A DNA stretch of 64,000 bases, from contig JAODUP010000957.1 in assembly GCA_025642065.1 (NCBI GenBank), positions 62,001-126,000 of the forward strand, written 5' to 3'. This document shows, one piece after another, positions 36,569 to 48,024 of the stretch. How positions within the stretch are numbered: the first letter of the stretch is position 1; the number at the start of each line of letters is the position of its first letter. Origin of the DNA: Paralvinella palmiformis (lineage: Eukaryota > Annelida > Polychaeta > Terebellida > Alvinellidae). The position numbers and the translations under genes were made by a program. Below the pieces are notes generated by a model that saw only the letters and a program-made list of their open reading frames with translations, ran no database searches and was not told the DNA's origin.

Positions 36569-37876
36569 GTAAGACTATCAATCCATTGTTTAATTTTGCC
36601 AGTAGTATCACAATTATTGACTATGTTCTAGCGTTCAGAGCGTGGAATATTATTGAATGTGTCTAGAACATTGACTGATTGTATGCTAGTAGGCACTGTA
36701 GTACTGACGCTTTTAGTCAATACAGGATCTAAGCTTTTTATATCAAAGTTAAACATATTTGTTAGGCTTGGTTTCAGCGAATAAATTCTTGGAATGATCT
36801 ACTTCATCAACGTACAGTACATATATGCCAGATAAACAGGACGATAGTTTGAAGGTTTACGCCACCGTGTTATTTATTAAGAGAATATTTCATGAATTAT
36901 ATTTTTGTTAGTTTTGATCGTATGCAGGTCATATTGATAAGTAAGTTAGTATTGATTTGTTATCAAGACCAGTCACACTGGGAATATATGGCCATGGGGA
37001 TAGCGTACAAATGCAGGTGCGGTTAATATTTGAATCTGCACCTGGACATGGTAGCGACATCACCACGTATTAAGCAAACATGCACGATACTTATATCAGT
37101 TTTACCCTACCTGTCTGACGCATCCACCCCCCACCCCCCATTTCATCAGTCGACCTTGGTACAGCTAAGCCATTCTCATAATAAGGTTTGTGTTTGATAT
37201 AACTCAAAGACGGATGTGCCATATTGCTTTTAATAAAGCCATCTGTATATTTGGTGACATATCACTCTATGCATATCCTTTTATCAATTGCATATTGCAC
37301 GAATATTGGGGGTAAATAGCGTTTCTGGGTTATATATACATGCTCCATTTTTACTTCTGGTCAGCTTTTTATGAATTAACGGATGGTTGAATCCGGTAAA
37401 TGAAATTTTACATAGCATATATTTCTTGTTAGTTTAATTTTCAGTTCAACATATTGACCACACCCTTCTGAGTAGTCTGTGTTCAGTCTGTGTCCATCGT
37501 ACGTAATACGTCGGCGAATGTACTGTATTAATGTCAGTATATTTCCAGGGCTAACGCTTTCTATAGTATCATCGTTATCTGTTTTGAAAAATGTCTACAC
37601 TTATATACAATAAGCTATTAGGAACCTTAATGTAGTAGTTTGTTTTCAAAAAGTAAAACTGGATATTTAATCATAAGTTGAATATTTTATCATTATATGT
37701 GACTGAGTTCTTAGTATGTACTTAATGTCAGATGAGGCTTTTCGGTAATTGTTGCCTACTATTTACCTCCTTCCCTCTCAAGAGGCGGCTAGGTTAAGAT
37801 CCCAACCAATGAACCATATTGTATGTATCACAAAATAAGCACACTGTAGGTATGGAAAGCATACATTACCAACTGG
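36569..37876. other. No gene found
   Basis: AT-rich, with a C-rich patch near 37125-37140. Nothing is supported. Confidence 0.5.
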
Positions 37877-38164
37877 TTGAAATACCAATGTCACCGTGAC
37901 ATAATGCCAACACGAATCGATGGCCTAAACAGTCAGTCTGACATTTTGTCGATTAGTTTTATCTTGTGTATCATCGGTGTCTTAAATGAAGCAGTAATGA
38001 TTGCCAGAGGGAGGTATGATCGATCATTTCATAGAGTTGATAGACACATTATGGCCTTGTGTACTTTGCTTTTTTATAACCCACCTTACGTTTCAGTCCA
38101 GACTGGTGCTAATGAGAACCCGATGGAAGATAATATACACCAAATAAATACAATAACAAACTAA
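37877..38164 (+). other. Unidentified 95-codon open frame
   Basis: An open frame free of simple repeats and of the repeat families described here, including ISFILCIIGVLNEAVMIARG, a possible membrane-spanning stretch. No promoter, splice or family evidence was found. Chance open frames of this size are expected in 64 kb. Confidence 0.15.
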
Positions 38165-38883
38165 TCAGATATACTTATTGTTACAATATCACGAGCATCT
38201 GACACTTAAGGTGGAATGGAATCGATATACCATTTCTAATAAATATGGTAACTAAGCGAAATAAAGCAAAACATTTCGATTTAGTTATTGTATCATTTAC
38301 ATACATGGATATCATTCTGAACAGACTAAGCAATAGTGGAACTCCCGGATATTAGAACAGAAGTTGTCGAAGATAAGAATATAATTAGAACGTAAACATA
38401 CCAAGTAATATCTGAGGTTTAATTCTTTGAGACAAAGTGAGATTAATTTAAAATTGGACTTTCCATCGTGATGATCTCCTCGTCCAGCAATTCTAATTTG
38501 TTCAACTACGTCCGTTAGTGGAGTGATATAGCGTTACTTAGACACGGCTGTCGTGTTCCTCTCGCTAACAGATAGAAGCCAATATCCTCCTTTGATGAAC
38601 AATATCTTTCTCATTAGTTTTCTAGAGTGATATTTTTTTTAATTTCATGTTACATCATAATTCCCTGTCATAGACACGTGCCTACATAATCAACATCTCG
38701 ACATATATCTGCAGTAACCATTTTATAAGGAGACTACAGGTGGCATTAATTCAGATGATATTTAATCATCCATTACAGATTAAGATGAGTTGTGTCTCTT
38801 GTTAGAGAGCAGTGTCTCTTTCAAGTGTCTCTAACGGTAGGTTCGTATAAGGATTGGATTTATCTTACTGCACTAGGAAACCG
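38165..38883. other. No gene found
   Basis: Contains a doubled TGTCTCTT motif near 38790-38830. Nothing else is supported. Confidence 0.5.
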
Positions 38884-39129
38884 TTATTATTATTATTATT
38901 ATTAGTGGTAGTAGTAGTAGTAGTAGTGTTACCACCATCATCATCAACAATAGCAACAGCAGTTGCAGTAGCTACTACTACAACTGTTACTACAATTGTT
39001 ACTACTACTACTACTATTATTATTATTATTAATACTACTTTTACTGCTACTACTACATATATTTATGTTTCTACTACAGTGGTGGTAAAAGTAATAGTAG
39101 TAGTAGTAGTAGTACAGTAGTAGGAGTAA

Positions 39130-39161
<32 letters not shown>

Positions 39162-39370
39162 ATAGTAGTGGTAGTAGTAGTAGTAGTAGTAGAGTAGTAG
39201 TAGCAGTAGTAAATGTAGTGGTAGTAGTAGTAGTGATAGTAGTTTTAGATATATTATTATTATTATCAGTATTATTATTGTTGTTGTTGTTATTATTGTT
39301 GTTATTGTAGCAGTAGTAGCCTTGATAGTTATAGTAATTGTAGTAGTAGTAGTAGTAGTAGTAGTAGTCA
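38884..39370. repeat. ATT/AGT/ACT trinucleotide block
   Basis: About 490 bases of ATT, AGT and CTA units, nearly continuous, giving low-complexity open frames on both strands. Confidence 0.95.
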
Positions 39371-40458
39371 TCCTGGGGTCAGAAAAACATTAATAGTAGT
39401 AATATCATAACACTGTCTATCCTCAATGTGGTATCTAAGAAAAATATATTTGAGAAACAAAGGAGGATAGTACAATCTCAGTTAAAGCATTCACGAATAA
39501 ATATATATGTTTTCGTCATTTACTTTTATTTTATTTTAGTCGTATTAATTTAGATTTTGCTATGCTTTAATCAGTATTCAAAGGTTATTAATAAATCGTT
39601 AAGAGTTGATAATTTAAAAATAAATGTATAAATAGAGATATATCATCAATAAAATCGTCAACATATTTTAAAGAATAGCATGATTAAAATTACTCCACTA
39701 TGTCAATTGGTTCATCTTTGAATAACAGGCCCATCCCAATGATCTAACAGATATCACCGTATGTCACCAATTTCTAGGTTTCATTCTTCATTTCACTTCA
39801 CTTTGTTCTTCAGAAGACGTTTGGCCGACTGATTCTACCATAATCAGTAACGTATCCTTAAAGGTGCAATATTTGACAATCTGTTTGTTGAATCTCTACC
39901 GTTTATTACTCCGTCATGTGGGGGTGAGTCACAATAAATATTGAAATTATATAGAACAGTCCTCATATTCCCTCATAACTTGGCATCTTTTGAAATTGCC
40001 TTGAATCTTAATAACTGATTAAAAAATGGCGTAACCCTGGAGTGCTTTCACGGCAGAACGTTTTAACGTGTGATTGACACAGCTTGTGCTTATTGACATG
40101 ACCTGATACTCGTTGTCGTGTTCTCTTTCTTAATATACCATTTGGTGAAATGCCCTTTTTTATGATTGCTAATATGCCATTTCCAGCTTCTTATACTCAC
40201 GCCAGCGTTCAAATAGTACAAACCTTTCTAGTATGCTGAGTTTCAACTACTAAAAATGTCTAATTCAATTCATTTTTAATACATAGACACAATTATATCT
40301 TTTATATATTTAATGTGTAGTTACACATTATTGTCTAAAGGTAAATCAGCCATTATTTTGGTATTTTATGACAGTTAGCTAGAAAATAAAGTAATCTAAT
40401 TTGAAAATAGTAAAGTACGTGTTGATTGACAACTCTAAGTCATACATTCATACACATA
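39371..40458. other. No gene found
   Basis: AT-rich sequence, nothing supported. Confidence 0.5.
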
Positions 40459-40476
40459 CCCCCCCCCACACACACA

Positions 40477-40540
<64 letters not shown>
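40459..40540. repeat. C-run, (CA)n, then (TA)n
   Basis: A C9 run, a short CA run, then about 60 bases of pure TA. Confidence 0.95.
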
Positions 40541-40542
<2 letters not shown>

Positions 40543-41165
40543 TGTATAATATCCTAAATTGTAATTCTGACATGTTAATAGTATAAACTATCTTGTTCCC
40601 ATTAGTATACTTTTTATATGAATTAAGACTTTTAATAGCATTGAAAAAGTCAAGATATTATTGAGTAAGTAATGTCTGAAATCTAGGTTGGATGGCCTAT
40701 TTTTAGGTAGTAGTGTATTTAATATTAGTACATTGATTAACTATTAGTAAAGATATTTTTCAAAGGCGATAGTGGAATATTATGGCTTTGGATAATAACA
40801 CCGGCTGTAATGCCGTGAAGTAGAGCCGGCTTGCGATACGATGGCGCCGGGATATATTCTTCGGATAATTCAATTAGCAAATAAGTTACATGAGTGAAAC
40901 TGGTGGATTTTGCATATTATGTATTGCATATATCATTCATATTGTGTAAATTGATTATATTTAAATATTTTTAATATTTTGTTTAATTTTCTGTTTAATT
41001 TATCACTTAATGTCCTATAATATCGACTACTTTGACGTTTACGCGAAGAATCTGATCTTTGGTTATGTTTGATATTGGCTGACGTTTGTTGGCGTTGTTG
41101 TTGTACGACAACCAAAATTTTCTTTCCTCTTATTCCTCTTATATAATTATTCGTATTTATAGATA
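40541..41165. other. No gene found upstream of LINE
   Basis: AT-rich sequence with a short GC-rich patch at 40800-40860. It may include the LINE 5' end, which I cannot delimit. Confidence 0.45.
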
Positions 41166-41690
41166 ATGAATTATACTAAAGCTCAGTCGTCGCTTGTCTT
41201 ACCATCCAATGTTGGTAATGACTTTTGTTTTGCGATGCCTAAACGTCGTGGAAAACATCCAAAGCAGATAAGGTCTAATGGAAATAATTTGATCACTGTG
41301 GCAATAGCAATATATAATGATACAACTCTATATAATTTAAGTATTGGTCTAATAAATTGTCAATCGATCTGTAATAAATCTATTAATATATCTGATGTTA
41401 TTAAAGATATGTGAAACCCATTCGCGTTTTAAGGCCAGGTCATTTGAAACTTATCAACTGACATTTGTATATGGTATTATAACGTGTATGCGTAGCTATT
41501 ACCTGCCGCTTACATACAACTAAACGGTCTGAAAGCTGCAGGTTTCCTCAGGGAATTTCTGGAATACGTTGACACTCTCGCTACCAACAGTGGCCATCTG
41601 TTGATCTTAGTGGAGTTCAATAAACATTGGGATTGTGACAGGACTGATGATACCAAATAACTGGCTAGCTTGAATACAGCTCACTGGTGA
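41166..41690 (+). pseudogene. LINE apurinic endonuclease domain, N-terminal remnant
   Basis: 41166-41414 encodes a basic leader (MPKRRGKHPKQ) and then LSIGLINCQSICNKSINISD, the usual first strand of a LINE APE domain. After a TGA, frame-shifted pieces continue with FLREFLEYVDTLATNSGHLL and then ILVEFNKHWD, matching the active-site region normally ending GDFN.H.D. The aspartate of GDFN is replaced by Glu here. The endonuclease would nick target DNA; this copy cannot. Confidence 0.8.
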
Positions 41691-42300
41691 CAGAAGAGAG
41701 CTTGACCACTACCTATGCTAAATTGGCAACAGTTCGCCATCTTGGCCGCCTATCGTTTGATCATGTGACACTGAAAATACAAACTACGAATACACGTCGC
41801 GCAAAATAATGTTCCATATTACAATTTAAAAATTTAAGCACAACTTAACAATATAAGCCTGTGATTGTCCTTATGATTTATTTATTGAAATTATATAATA
41901 TCGCTAAGATATTAGCCGTAAAATTAATTATATTATGGAGATGAATTAACAGGTAGTGCTACAAACGCGCTCTAAATATTTTGTCGGAGGGTGTATTTAT
42001 TTAGGATTGCGGAATCAAATCAACGCCGTCATCATGCGGATGCGCCAGTGTTACTGAATTTCAGCGTGCGCATACGTATATCTAACGGAAGTTTATTTTA
42101 TCATCTCTGCATGTCAACACAGTTTTTGAACAGGTAAATTGATCTTGGAGTAACATAATCACTTGAAATAAAAAGCTGTCAAGTCGTTCGGGAAATTCGA
42201 AGTGCAACCTCGCCAAACATTCATGGGTAGTGTATTGGTCCTGCTCAGAACAGGGCTGTACATTGGCTAATAACTGGATGACTTTCTTAGATTTGCCAAT
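41690..42300. other. Interruption of the LINE endonuclease
   Basis: About 600 bases separate the RTDDTK-type segment (near 41640) from the HVQ..MHRHDHILDLL segment (near 42310), which are normally about 20 residues apart in LINE APE domains. The inserted DNA holds an 86-residue minus-strand frame (42082-42342) of unknown identity. I found no terminal repeats, so insertion or rearrangement are both possible. Confidence 0.55.
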
Positions 42301-43203
42301 TTTAGATTGCACGTGCAAGACAGAATGCACAGACATGATCATATCTTAGATCTTCTCAACTCTTATGTTTATCAAAATTTGATCTAGGATGTGTCTGGAT
42401 CTTCCATGCTGTTCTATCATTTCATTATTAGCATCAGTGTATCTTTACATAAACAATGTGCTTCAGCTAAAGTTATTTCATTCAAGAAATATAATTGTAT
42501 TGACAAATTTGCTATTCTTGTGGTCCTTTGCTTCTCTTTTCTGACATTGTCTATACTAGTTCGTTAGTGGACCTTGTAGATGAAATGCCAAGTAGGCTAC
42601 TACGTCCATGGTACAGTAAGGACATACAAGCTACAGTGGACAGATGTGTATCAGGACAGGTTTGTGTGTTCACTATGAAGGGTCAAAACATGATGAAAGG
42701 GAAATCCAATGACTATTTCCAGTTTTGTGAATGAAGTACTACGACATAAAAGTCAGATTTTCCTTCCAAATATTATTAGCTCAAATAAGGATATAGCTCA
42801 CTATTATAAAAACTTCTTTTGTCAAACGATAGGTGAAACAACCAGTCAAAATGTCCCCAAAACTAAACGCAATTTCCAAGATTACATGCCAAACCCAGTT
42901 TTGCATAGTATGTTTTTAGAACCAGTTACTCCATCTAGTATTATTGAAACTACCCTAAAACTTAAATCTAAATCTAGTTTTGGCCACGATGGAATATCGA
43001 GTAAGATACTGAAACATTCTATTAATATTATTGCCGTGCCCATCACTCACACTATAAATAGATCTCTCGCTACCTGCTTAGTTCCATATAAATTGAAATT
43101 AGCTAAAGTTATACACATTTTCAAGTCGGCAGACTCAAGCCAGATAAACAAGTATCGCCCTATTAGCTTACTTCCGGTTTTCTCTAAGCTGTTAGAAAAA
43201 TAA
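42300..43203 (+). pseudogene. LINE endonuclease end, linker and RT N-terminus
   Basis: The endonuclease C-terminus (HVQDRMHRHDHILDLLNSY) runs through a damaged linker (LLRPWYSKDIQATVD at about 42596-42640). 42709-43203 then holds SSFGHDGISSKILKHS and NKYRPISLLPVFSKLLEK, the RT fingers motifs. The frame stops at 43201-43203 where one base appears lost. Confidence 0.88.
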
Positions 43204-44177
43204 TGTATAACAAATTGATATCGTTTTTGAATGGAAATAACATCCTATATAAGCACCGATATGGCTTTCGTTCACGACACTCCACTATACATCCAATTAT
43301 GCATTTGCTTAATCACTGTACTCACACTAGTAATAAAATAAATCCCGAATATACCCTGGCTACTCTGTGTGATCTCTCCAAAGCGTTTGATGTGATAAGT
43401 CACAAATTCTTCTTCAGAAATGAACTAATTATGGTATTCGTGGTATAGCAAACAAATGGTTTGAAAATTACTTGTCCGATAGAACCCAATATGTTGAACT
43501 TGGCAATTCTAAGTCTTCCTTGAGATAAATAAAGTGCGGCGTGATACAAGGGTCCATTTTGGGTCCCTTACTTTATCTTGTTTATGTCAATGATATTGGT
43601 AAATCAAGTAAATTTGATATTTTATCTTTTTCCGACGATACAACTTTATATTTGTCCCATTATAGGTTAAATACACTCTACATCAACGCCAACAAACCAA
43701 TTAATGATTTATATGAATGGTTCCGTGCCAATAAACTTGCATTGAACGCCAATAAAACAAAATACATTGTTATAAATCCGGAATTCAATGTAAATATAGT
43801 TGACATAACGGTGGAAAGAATTGGCTTAAACTGTACTGATCAGGCAACTACATTTCTTGGCATCTATATTGATGAAAAATTAACATGGAAAAAACATTTA
43901 TCCCATGTAAATAGTAACATATCACGAGCCAGTTTTTTCAATAAATCGAGTAAAACACTTTTTATCATATGACAGCCTAAGAACACTTTATTTTGCACTA
44001 ATGCATTCCCATTTGTACTACGGGATACTAGTCTGGGGAAATATTAGTCATGCTAATATGAACAAGACAGTTAAATTACAAAAACATACAATTCACACCA
44101 TCAATAAATCTGGATTAAACAGCCATACAGACCCGTTATTCAAACGGTGTGGTACTTTAAAACTGAAGGATTTATAG
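43203..44177 (+). pseudogene. LINE reverse transcriptase palm and thumb, frameshifted
   Basis: Segment 1 (43203-43448) carries KHRYGFRSRHST and motif A, LCDLSKAFDVISHK. Segment 2 (43425-43972, shifted) carries GVIQGSILGPLLY (motif B), FSDDTTLYL at 43628-43654 (the Y/FxDD catalytic box, aspartates intact), NKLALNANKTKY and FLGIYIDEKLTWKKHL, with an internal TAA at 43526-43528. Segment 3 (about 43964-44177, shifted again) carries DSLRTLYFALMHSHLYYGIL and KLQKHTIHTINKSG. The catalytic residues survive but the frames do not. Confidence 0.92.
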
Positions 44178-44316
44178 GAATACTAAACCACCTTGTTTAC
44201 GCTTGATTTTATTAATTAAAGACTATCACTATCATTTAATTCGATATTCCAATGTAACCATCAAATTCAAAATATCTACACACAGCTAGACAAACTAATT
44301 TACTTCATATCACAGG

Positions 44317-44508
44317 TTGCAAGTGCATTTTGCTAGCAAACTTCCACTCGATGCTTTTCCACATATATGGAACAAATGGTCTAGTATGATTCCGAATAAT
44401 TCATCTCGAGCCCATACCAAGCACCATTTGAAAACATATTTCTTGAGTGCCTACCATAGCTCTGTTAAATGCACTTATGGTTATTGTAATGACTGTGGCT
44501 CAAAGTAA
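44317..44508 (+). pseudogene. LINE C-terminal region
   Basis: Encodes LPLDAFPHIWNKWSSMIPNN, then LKTYFLSAYHSS and a CTYGYCNDC cysteine motif, the usual ending of this LINE type. It is separated from the RT by a stop and a shifted stretch. The natural stop lies at 44506-44508. Confidence 0.85.
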
Positions 44509-44910
44509 GTACTGTACTTTGCTATATTTAATGGCTGTCTATCTTGTCATGCTACGTTGATGTCCTCATCTCAGCGTGCTATGTTATATAAAACAAATTG
44601 TCCTGGTTTGATTTGAAAGGATGCATGCCATCTCTAATTCTCTGATACAATTATGTTTTAGCTATTATTTATGATAATATGAATTCATTGCTCCTCATTG
44701 TCAAATTAATCTGTTCTGATAATAATATTATTTGTAGGGGCTAGTAGGAAGACAGCACATGCTATGCTGGTCCCACAATTTCCACATTATATGTATGATA
44801 TATTAATATATTTTAACTTTCAATCTCATTATAATTATCATGATTGGAAATTGTGAAAACATTAATTACTATTACTATCATCTTAAGAACATCCACTGTT
44901 TAAAAACATT

Positions 44911-45378
44911 CTTGACACAAAAACAACTTTTACTGTGCTCCATGCCTTCTTTGTTGCACCTCGTTTAGACTAGTGTAACTTCCTGTTATTTAGCATATAT
45001 CATTCTCGACGAAAGTCATATTCTGATTGAACTATTAGTGTTGCAGCCGCCACTTTGTGGAGTATGTTGCCCGTGGATATTTGAAATCCGACATCTATTG
45101 AAAAGATTAAATCTGCTCTAAAAACCTACCCGTTCAAGATTGGTTTCACAGATAAATAATGATTAACATTTTAATCTCCTATTCGATTTTTTGCAGCCAT
45201 ATTTTGTTGTAGTGTCACAATACAGCTACTGGTATTTATAGCACTTTATGAAATAAGCATTGATATTTTTAATATATTAGGTCTTGTGATTTAAAGTGTT
45301 GGAATCACTGTTCATGGCCTATCTTAGAAACAACTCAGCACAAGATTTTAATGAATGAATGAATGAATCATTGAATGA
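44911..45378 (+). mobile_element. 3' end of a second LINE (CR1/L2-like)
   Basis: In one frame: LDTKTTFTVLHAFFVAPRLD, a TAG, CNFLLFSI, then from 45031 SVAAATLWSMLPVDI, a TGA, and SIEKIKSALKTYPFKIGF, ending TAA 45157-45159. These match the CR1/L2 consensus blocks (SRLDYCN..L and VAAP.LWN.LP.DIR.....FK..LKT.LF), with the stretch normally between them deleted. A 3' UTR follows, ending in (TGAA)n at about 45350-45377, a tail style known from L2-type LINEs. Confidence 0.82.
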
Positions 45379-45450
45379 GAATAATAAAAATAAAATAATG
45401 ATAATAATAATAATAATAATAAATAATAATAATAATAATAACAGTTATAA
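45379..45450. repeat. (AAT)n-rich tract
   Basis: AATAA and AAT units directly after the (TGAA)n tail. Confidence 0.9.
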
Positions 45451-45639
45451 CAATAATAACATGAGTAATAATAATCTGCACAACAATCATTCATATGGGA
45501 GGGAAACCTAAAAGAAAACATTTCCGCTTCATAGTTAAACTTGACAAACTTCGTGATGGCTGGCATCAGATAATTTCAATATTTTACGTATATACTATAA
45601 CAGAAACTAGGAAGGTCGTACTATTATACAGGTGTAATC

Positions 45640-46080
45640 TGTTATAAACATGTCGTGGTGTGCTCAACACGCGGATGTGCCTTCTCTTAATTTTATCGTC
45701 CTGCCTCTTATATTCTGTCATCTATTTAAAATACTCATCTTATCATCCCATTCGATGGACTTCTTAGTTCAATGTCAATTCTAATTACCTTCTTTGGGCT
45801 ACGTCTTATTCAGTGAGAAGCCGTTTTTACCCCTTTTCTGGTCAACGTTAAGTGAGTGAGCTGGGCAGTCAGTAAATCAACCAGTCGGGCAGTCAATCAG
45901 TCATGTATTGTGTCAGTCAGTCAGTCAGTCAGTCAGTCAGTCAGTCAGTCAGTCAGTCAGTCAGTCACAAATGTAATGTTGTTAATCAATGAACCTTGGC
46001 ATTGATTCCACGTAAACATGTAGTGAAGAGGATAATCCTTATATAAGACATTTAATATGATTTAATCGGCCCTTCTTACC
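45640..46080 (+). repeat. Interspersed repeat C, copy 3
   Basis: Matches copy 1 (5790-6360): TGTGCCTTCTCTTAATTTT, CATCTTATCATCCCAT, TCTAATTACCTTCTTTGGG, TTATTCAGTGAGAAGCC, then GTGAGTGAGC and GGGCAGTCAATCAGTCA, then a perfect (CAGT)n run at 45911-45967. No coding is seen. Confidence 0.75.
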
Positions 46081-46127
46081 TAATATAGAAACGAAATTTC
46101 ATTATAACAACACCACCACCAACAACA

Positions 46128-46130
46128 ACA

Positions 46131-46190
<60 letters not shown>
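46128..46190. repeat. (AAT)n microsatellite
   Basis: Pure AAT run after ACC/AAC units. Confidence 0.96.
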
Positions 46191-46432
46191 TAATTTTCCG
46201 TTACCAAATATCTCCTATAATTGTCTTACTAATGTCAGTTGGAAAGATATGACTGCAACACGAATTTCGTTAAATTGTATTTACTGCTGCAAACTGCTGG
46301 CTGGTGCGAAGTTCAAAGAGTGACATTTTTCACCATTCACTTACTTGACAACTGTGTTGTCAAAGTTAAGCCATATAACGTTCTGGTTAGGACACCATCC
46401 ACGTAGCTTATAACGTCTCCCTCCTACCTTTT

Positions 46433-46520
46433 ATAATCGATTGCATGTGGGTTCAAATGTACGTTTCACGCTTGATTCGATATTTTTGTCATTTTATTTT
46501 ATGGTTACATCAGGTACTTT
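46433..46520 (+). repeat. SINE-like family F, copy 2
   Basis: Aligns with 7180-7272 (ATAATCGATT, GGGTTCAAATG, GTTTCAC, TTGATT and a GGTTAC/GGGTAC block). The upstream 46384-46432 part is only vaguely tRNA-like. Confidence 0.5.
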
Positions 46521-46711
46521 CACCTGTATCTAGAGTACCCAGAGAGTTAGTCATATCAGTTTTACATGACGCCATTATATTACAGTAATTGTAGCATATC
46601 ACTGCAAACAATCAGATCAGAGTTAGAATTCCAATGTTTACAATATTTGATTTACTACTGATTATGCAAGATCATTTACTCAAACTGAAACCAACACCGA
46701 GATTGTTTTTA

Positions 46712-46720
46712 AATGCTGTT
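46712..46720. repeat. SINE target-site duplication, left
   Basis: AATGCTGTT, identical to 47051-47059; the 9-bp duplication made on insertion. Confidence 0.85.
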
Positions 46721-47050
46721 TGTTTGGTTGGTTTTTCGGGGAGAATCCCCAGGCTGTCGCTTATTCAGCACAGCCTCTATGTTAGGGTGGTTGAGAAATC
46801 TCCTCTTCCACCACTCACAGGGGAGCCATACGGAAAGATAGAACCGAAATACTCTGAGGGTTTTATGTCCTCAGGGGTTCTTTTACGACCCCTTTATTTT
46901 TTATAATTCAGTGAAGACGGCAGCGCCATTTAACGTTTCTGTGAGCCGAGAAATTAATCTCTGGAAAGGTTTCGACCTCTTGTGGGATCGAACCTGTGAC
47001 CGTTGGCACCAGGTGCCTGGTACTTAATTGCTAGGCCACGCGAGCTCACT
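46721..47050 (-). mobile_element. tRNA-derived SINE with perfect target duplications
   Basis: The minus strand begins GAGCTCGCGTGGCCTAGCAA (47046 downward) with A box TGGCCTAGCAATTAAG and a perfect B box GGTTCGATCCC (46986-46996 reversed), a textbook tRNA-derived pol III head. About 250 bases of body follow, with GGTTCTTTTACGACCCCT-like and GGGGAATCC-like segments, then an A-rich end built of AAACC-type units (46721-46735 reversed). The element is bracketed by AATGCTGTT at 46712-46720 and 47051-47059. The 90-residue plus-strand frame at 46634-46906 is incidental. Confidence 0.88.
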
Positions 47051-47059
47051 AATGCTGTT
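47051..47059. repeat. SINE target-site duplication, right
   Basis: AATGCTGTT, identical to 46712-46720. Confidence 0.85.
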
Positions 47060-47569
47060 ACCTGTTCTTCCAAACATGTATAAGACTCTTAATTTATCGC
47101 TCGTTTTCCAAGTAGTTTATCTGAATTCATAAAATTCACTTGACTAGTCTTTTATTTGCCTGCCAACTGGACTAGAGTGAACGGGGACAAACGATTACAT
47201 TAAGATGAAAGATAGAGAAGGGTTTACCGGAAAAGGTGGATAACTTATAGATGTCAGTCTCGGGGATCTGAGGAGGTGGCTAAATAAAATATGTGGATTG
47301 ATCTATGAAGATAAACCTCTCCCTGACCATTTATTACTGACTTAGTAAGTTAGTTCCTTTTCTGACTAATTTAAGACAATTATTTGGCAATTGTCCTCCT
47401 GCTACGAAATATATATATACATATAATGAATGTCTCCTAAGTGTGTTTGTCTGTGGGGTTGTGTTAGTGCTAGTTTTACCTGTGTGAGACTGGGTGCCTG
47501 CATGGATACACTCTGACCTCCTATTACACACTCACCCACCGTCATTCTTTGTCAAACTGTATAGTCCCA
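47060..47569. other. No gene found
   Basis: AT-rich sequence between the SINE and repeat B; nothing supported. Confidence 0.5.
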
Positions 47570-48024
47570 AACAGTATACATCACCCCTGTGCACAAAAGT
47601 GGCCGTAACACATCAACAGTACACATCAGTTTGCGTGTTGATTGAAACCATAACCCTACGATATCATAGAGGCCACTCCTCCAAACACAGACACCGGTAC
47701 ATCAATATATCTCTGCAAGATAACGCTACATGGGTCATTTGCTACAACAGGAACCATCACGCCATTACAACAATACCGACGATAATACCTTATCGTTATG
47801 GAAAGACATACTCACTTCTACCACGAGATCTACTATTCATTGGTAAATGTTATTGTCTCAGCTTAGCTGGGTTCGCCATAACATGGTGGACATGTTGGCC
47901 ATTAAATCCCAATATTTCCCGCTCTATCATGGTTGACGTAAATCCCATAGGCAGGGCGATCGATCGTTTGGAACGAACCATGACTGGAGATCTTAGTAGA
48001 ATGTTCTTTTTGTTCAGTTATTAA
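47494..48024 (+). other. 176-codon open frame inside repeat B copy 2
   Basis: Longest open frame outside the pseudogene and LINE. It contains RNHHAITTIPTI and a SIMVDVNPIGRAIDRLERTMTGD-like stretch (about 47926-47994). The homologous position of copy 1 (27310-27371, minus strand) encodes LFMVDV...DKTSDHEERTMTRD in the same relative frame, so the reading is partly kept between copies. No known domain is recognised. This may be simple nucleotide homology rather than coding constraint. Confidence 0.2.

Larger units (their letters stand above)
41166..44880 (+). mobile_element. Decayed CR1/jockey-type LINE
   Basis: One plus-strand non-LTR retrotransposon: endonuclease N-terminus (41166-41690), an interruption (about 41690-42300), the endonuclease end and linker (42300-42740), reverse transcriptase (42709-44177), a cysteine-bearing C-terminus (44317-44508) and a 3' UTR with a pairing GACAGCACATGCTATGCTGG segment near 44752. 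Such elements copy themselves by target-primed reverse transcription. At least four frame changes and several stops make it dead. No poly(A) tail or target duplication was identified. Clade assignment by motif style only: CR1 and jockey superfamilies are hard to separate without a tree. Confidence 0.88.

Noticed and set aside
42082..42342. 86-codon minus-strand gene
   Set aside because: It lies within the interruption of the LINE with no recognised domain. Kept only as part of that finding.
46634..46906. 90-codon plus-strand gene
   Set aside because: It runs through the body of a SINE lying on the opposite strand and crosses its boundary.
46986..47046. Functional tRNA gene
   Set aside because: Box motifs are excellent, but arm pairing is poor and the sequence continues into a SINE body flanked by target duplications.
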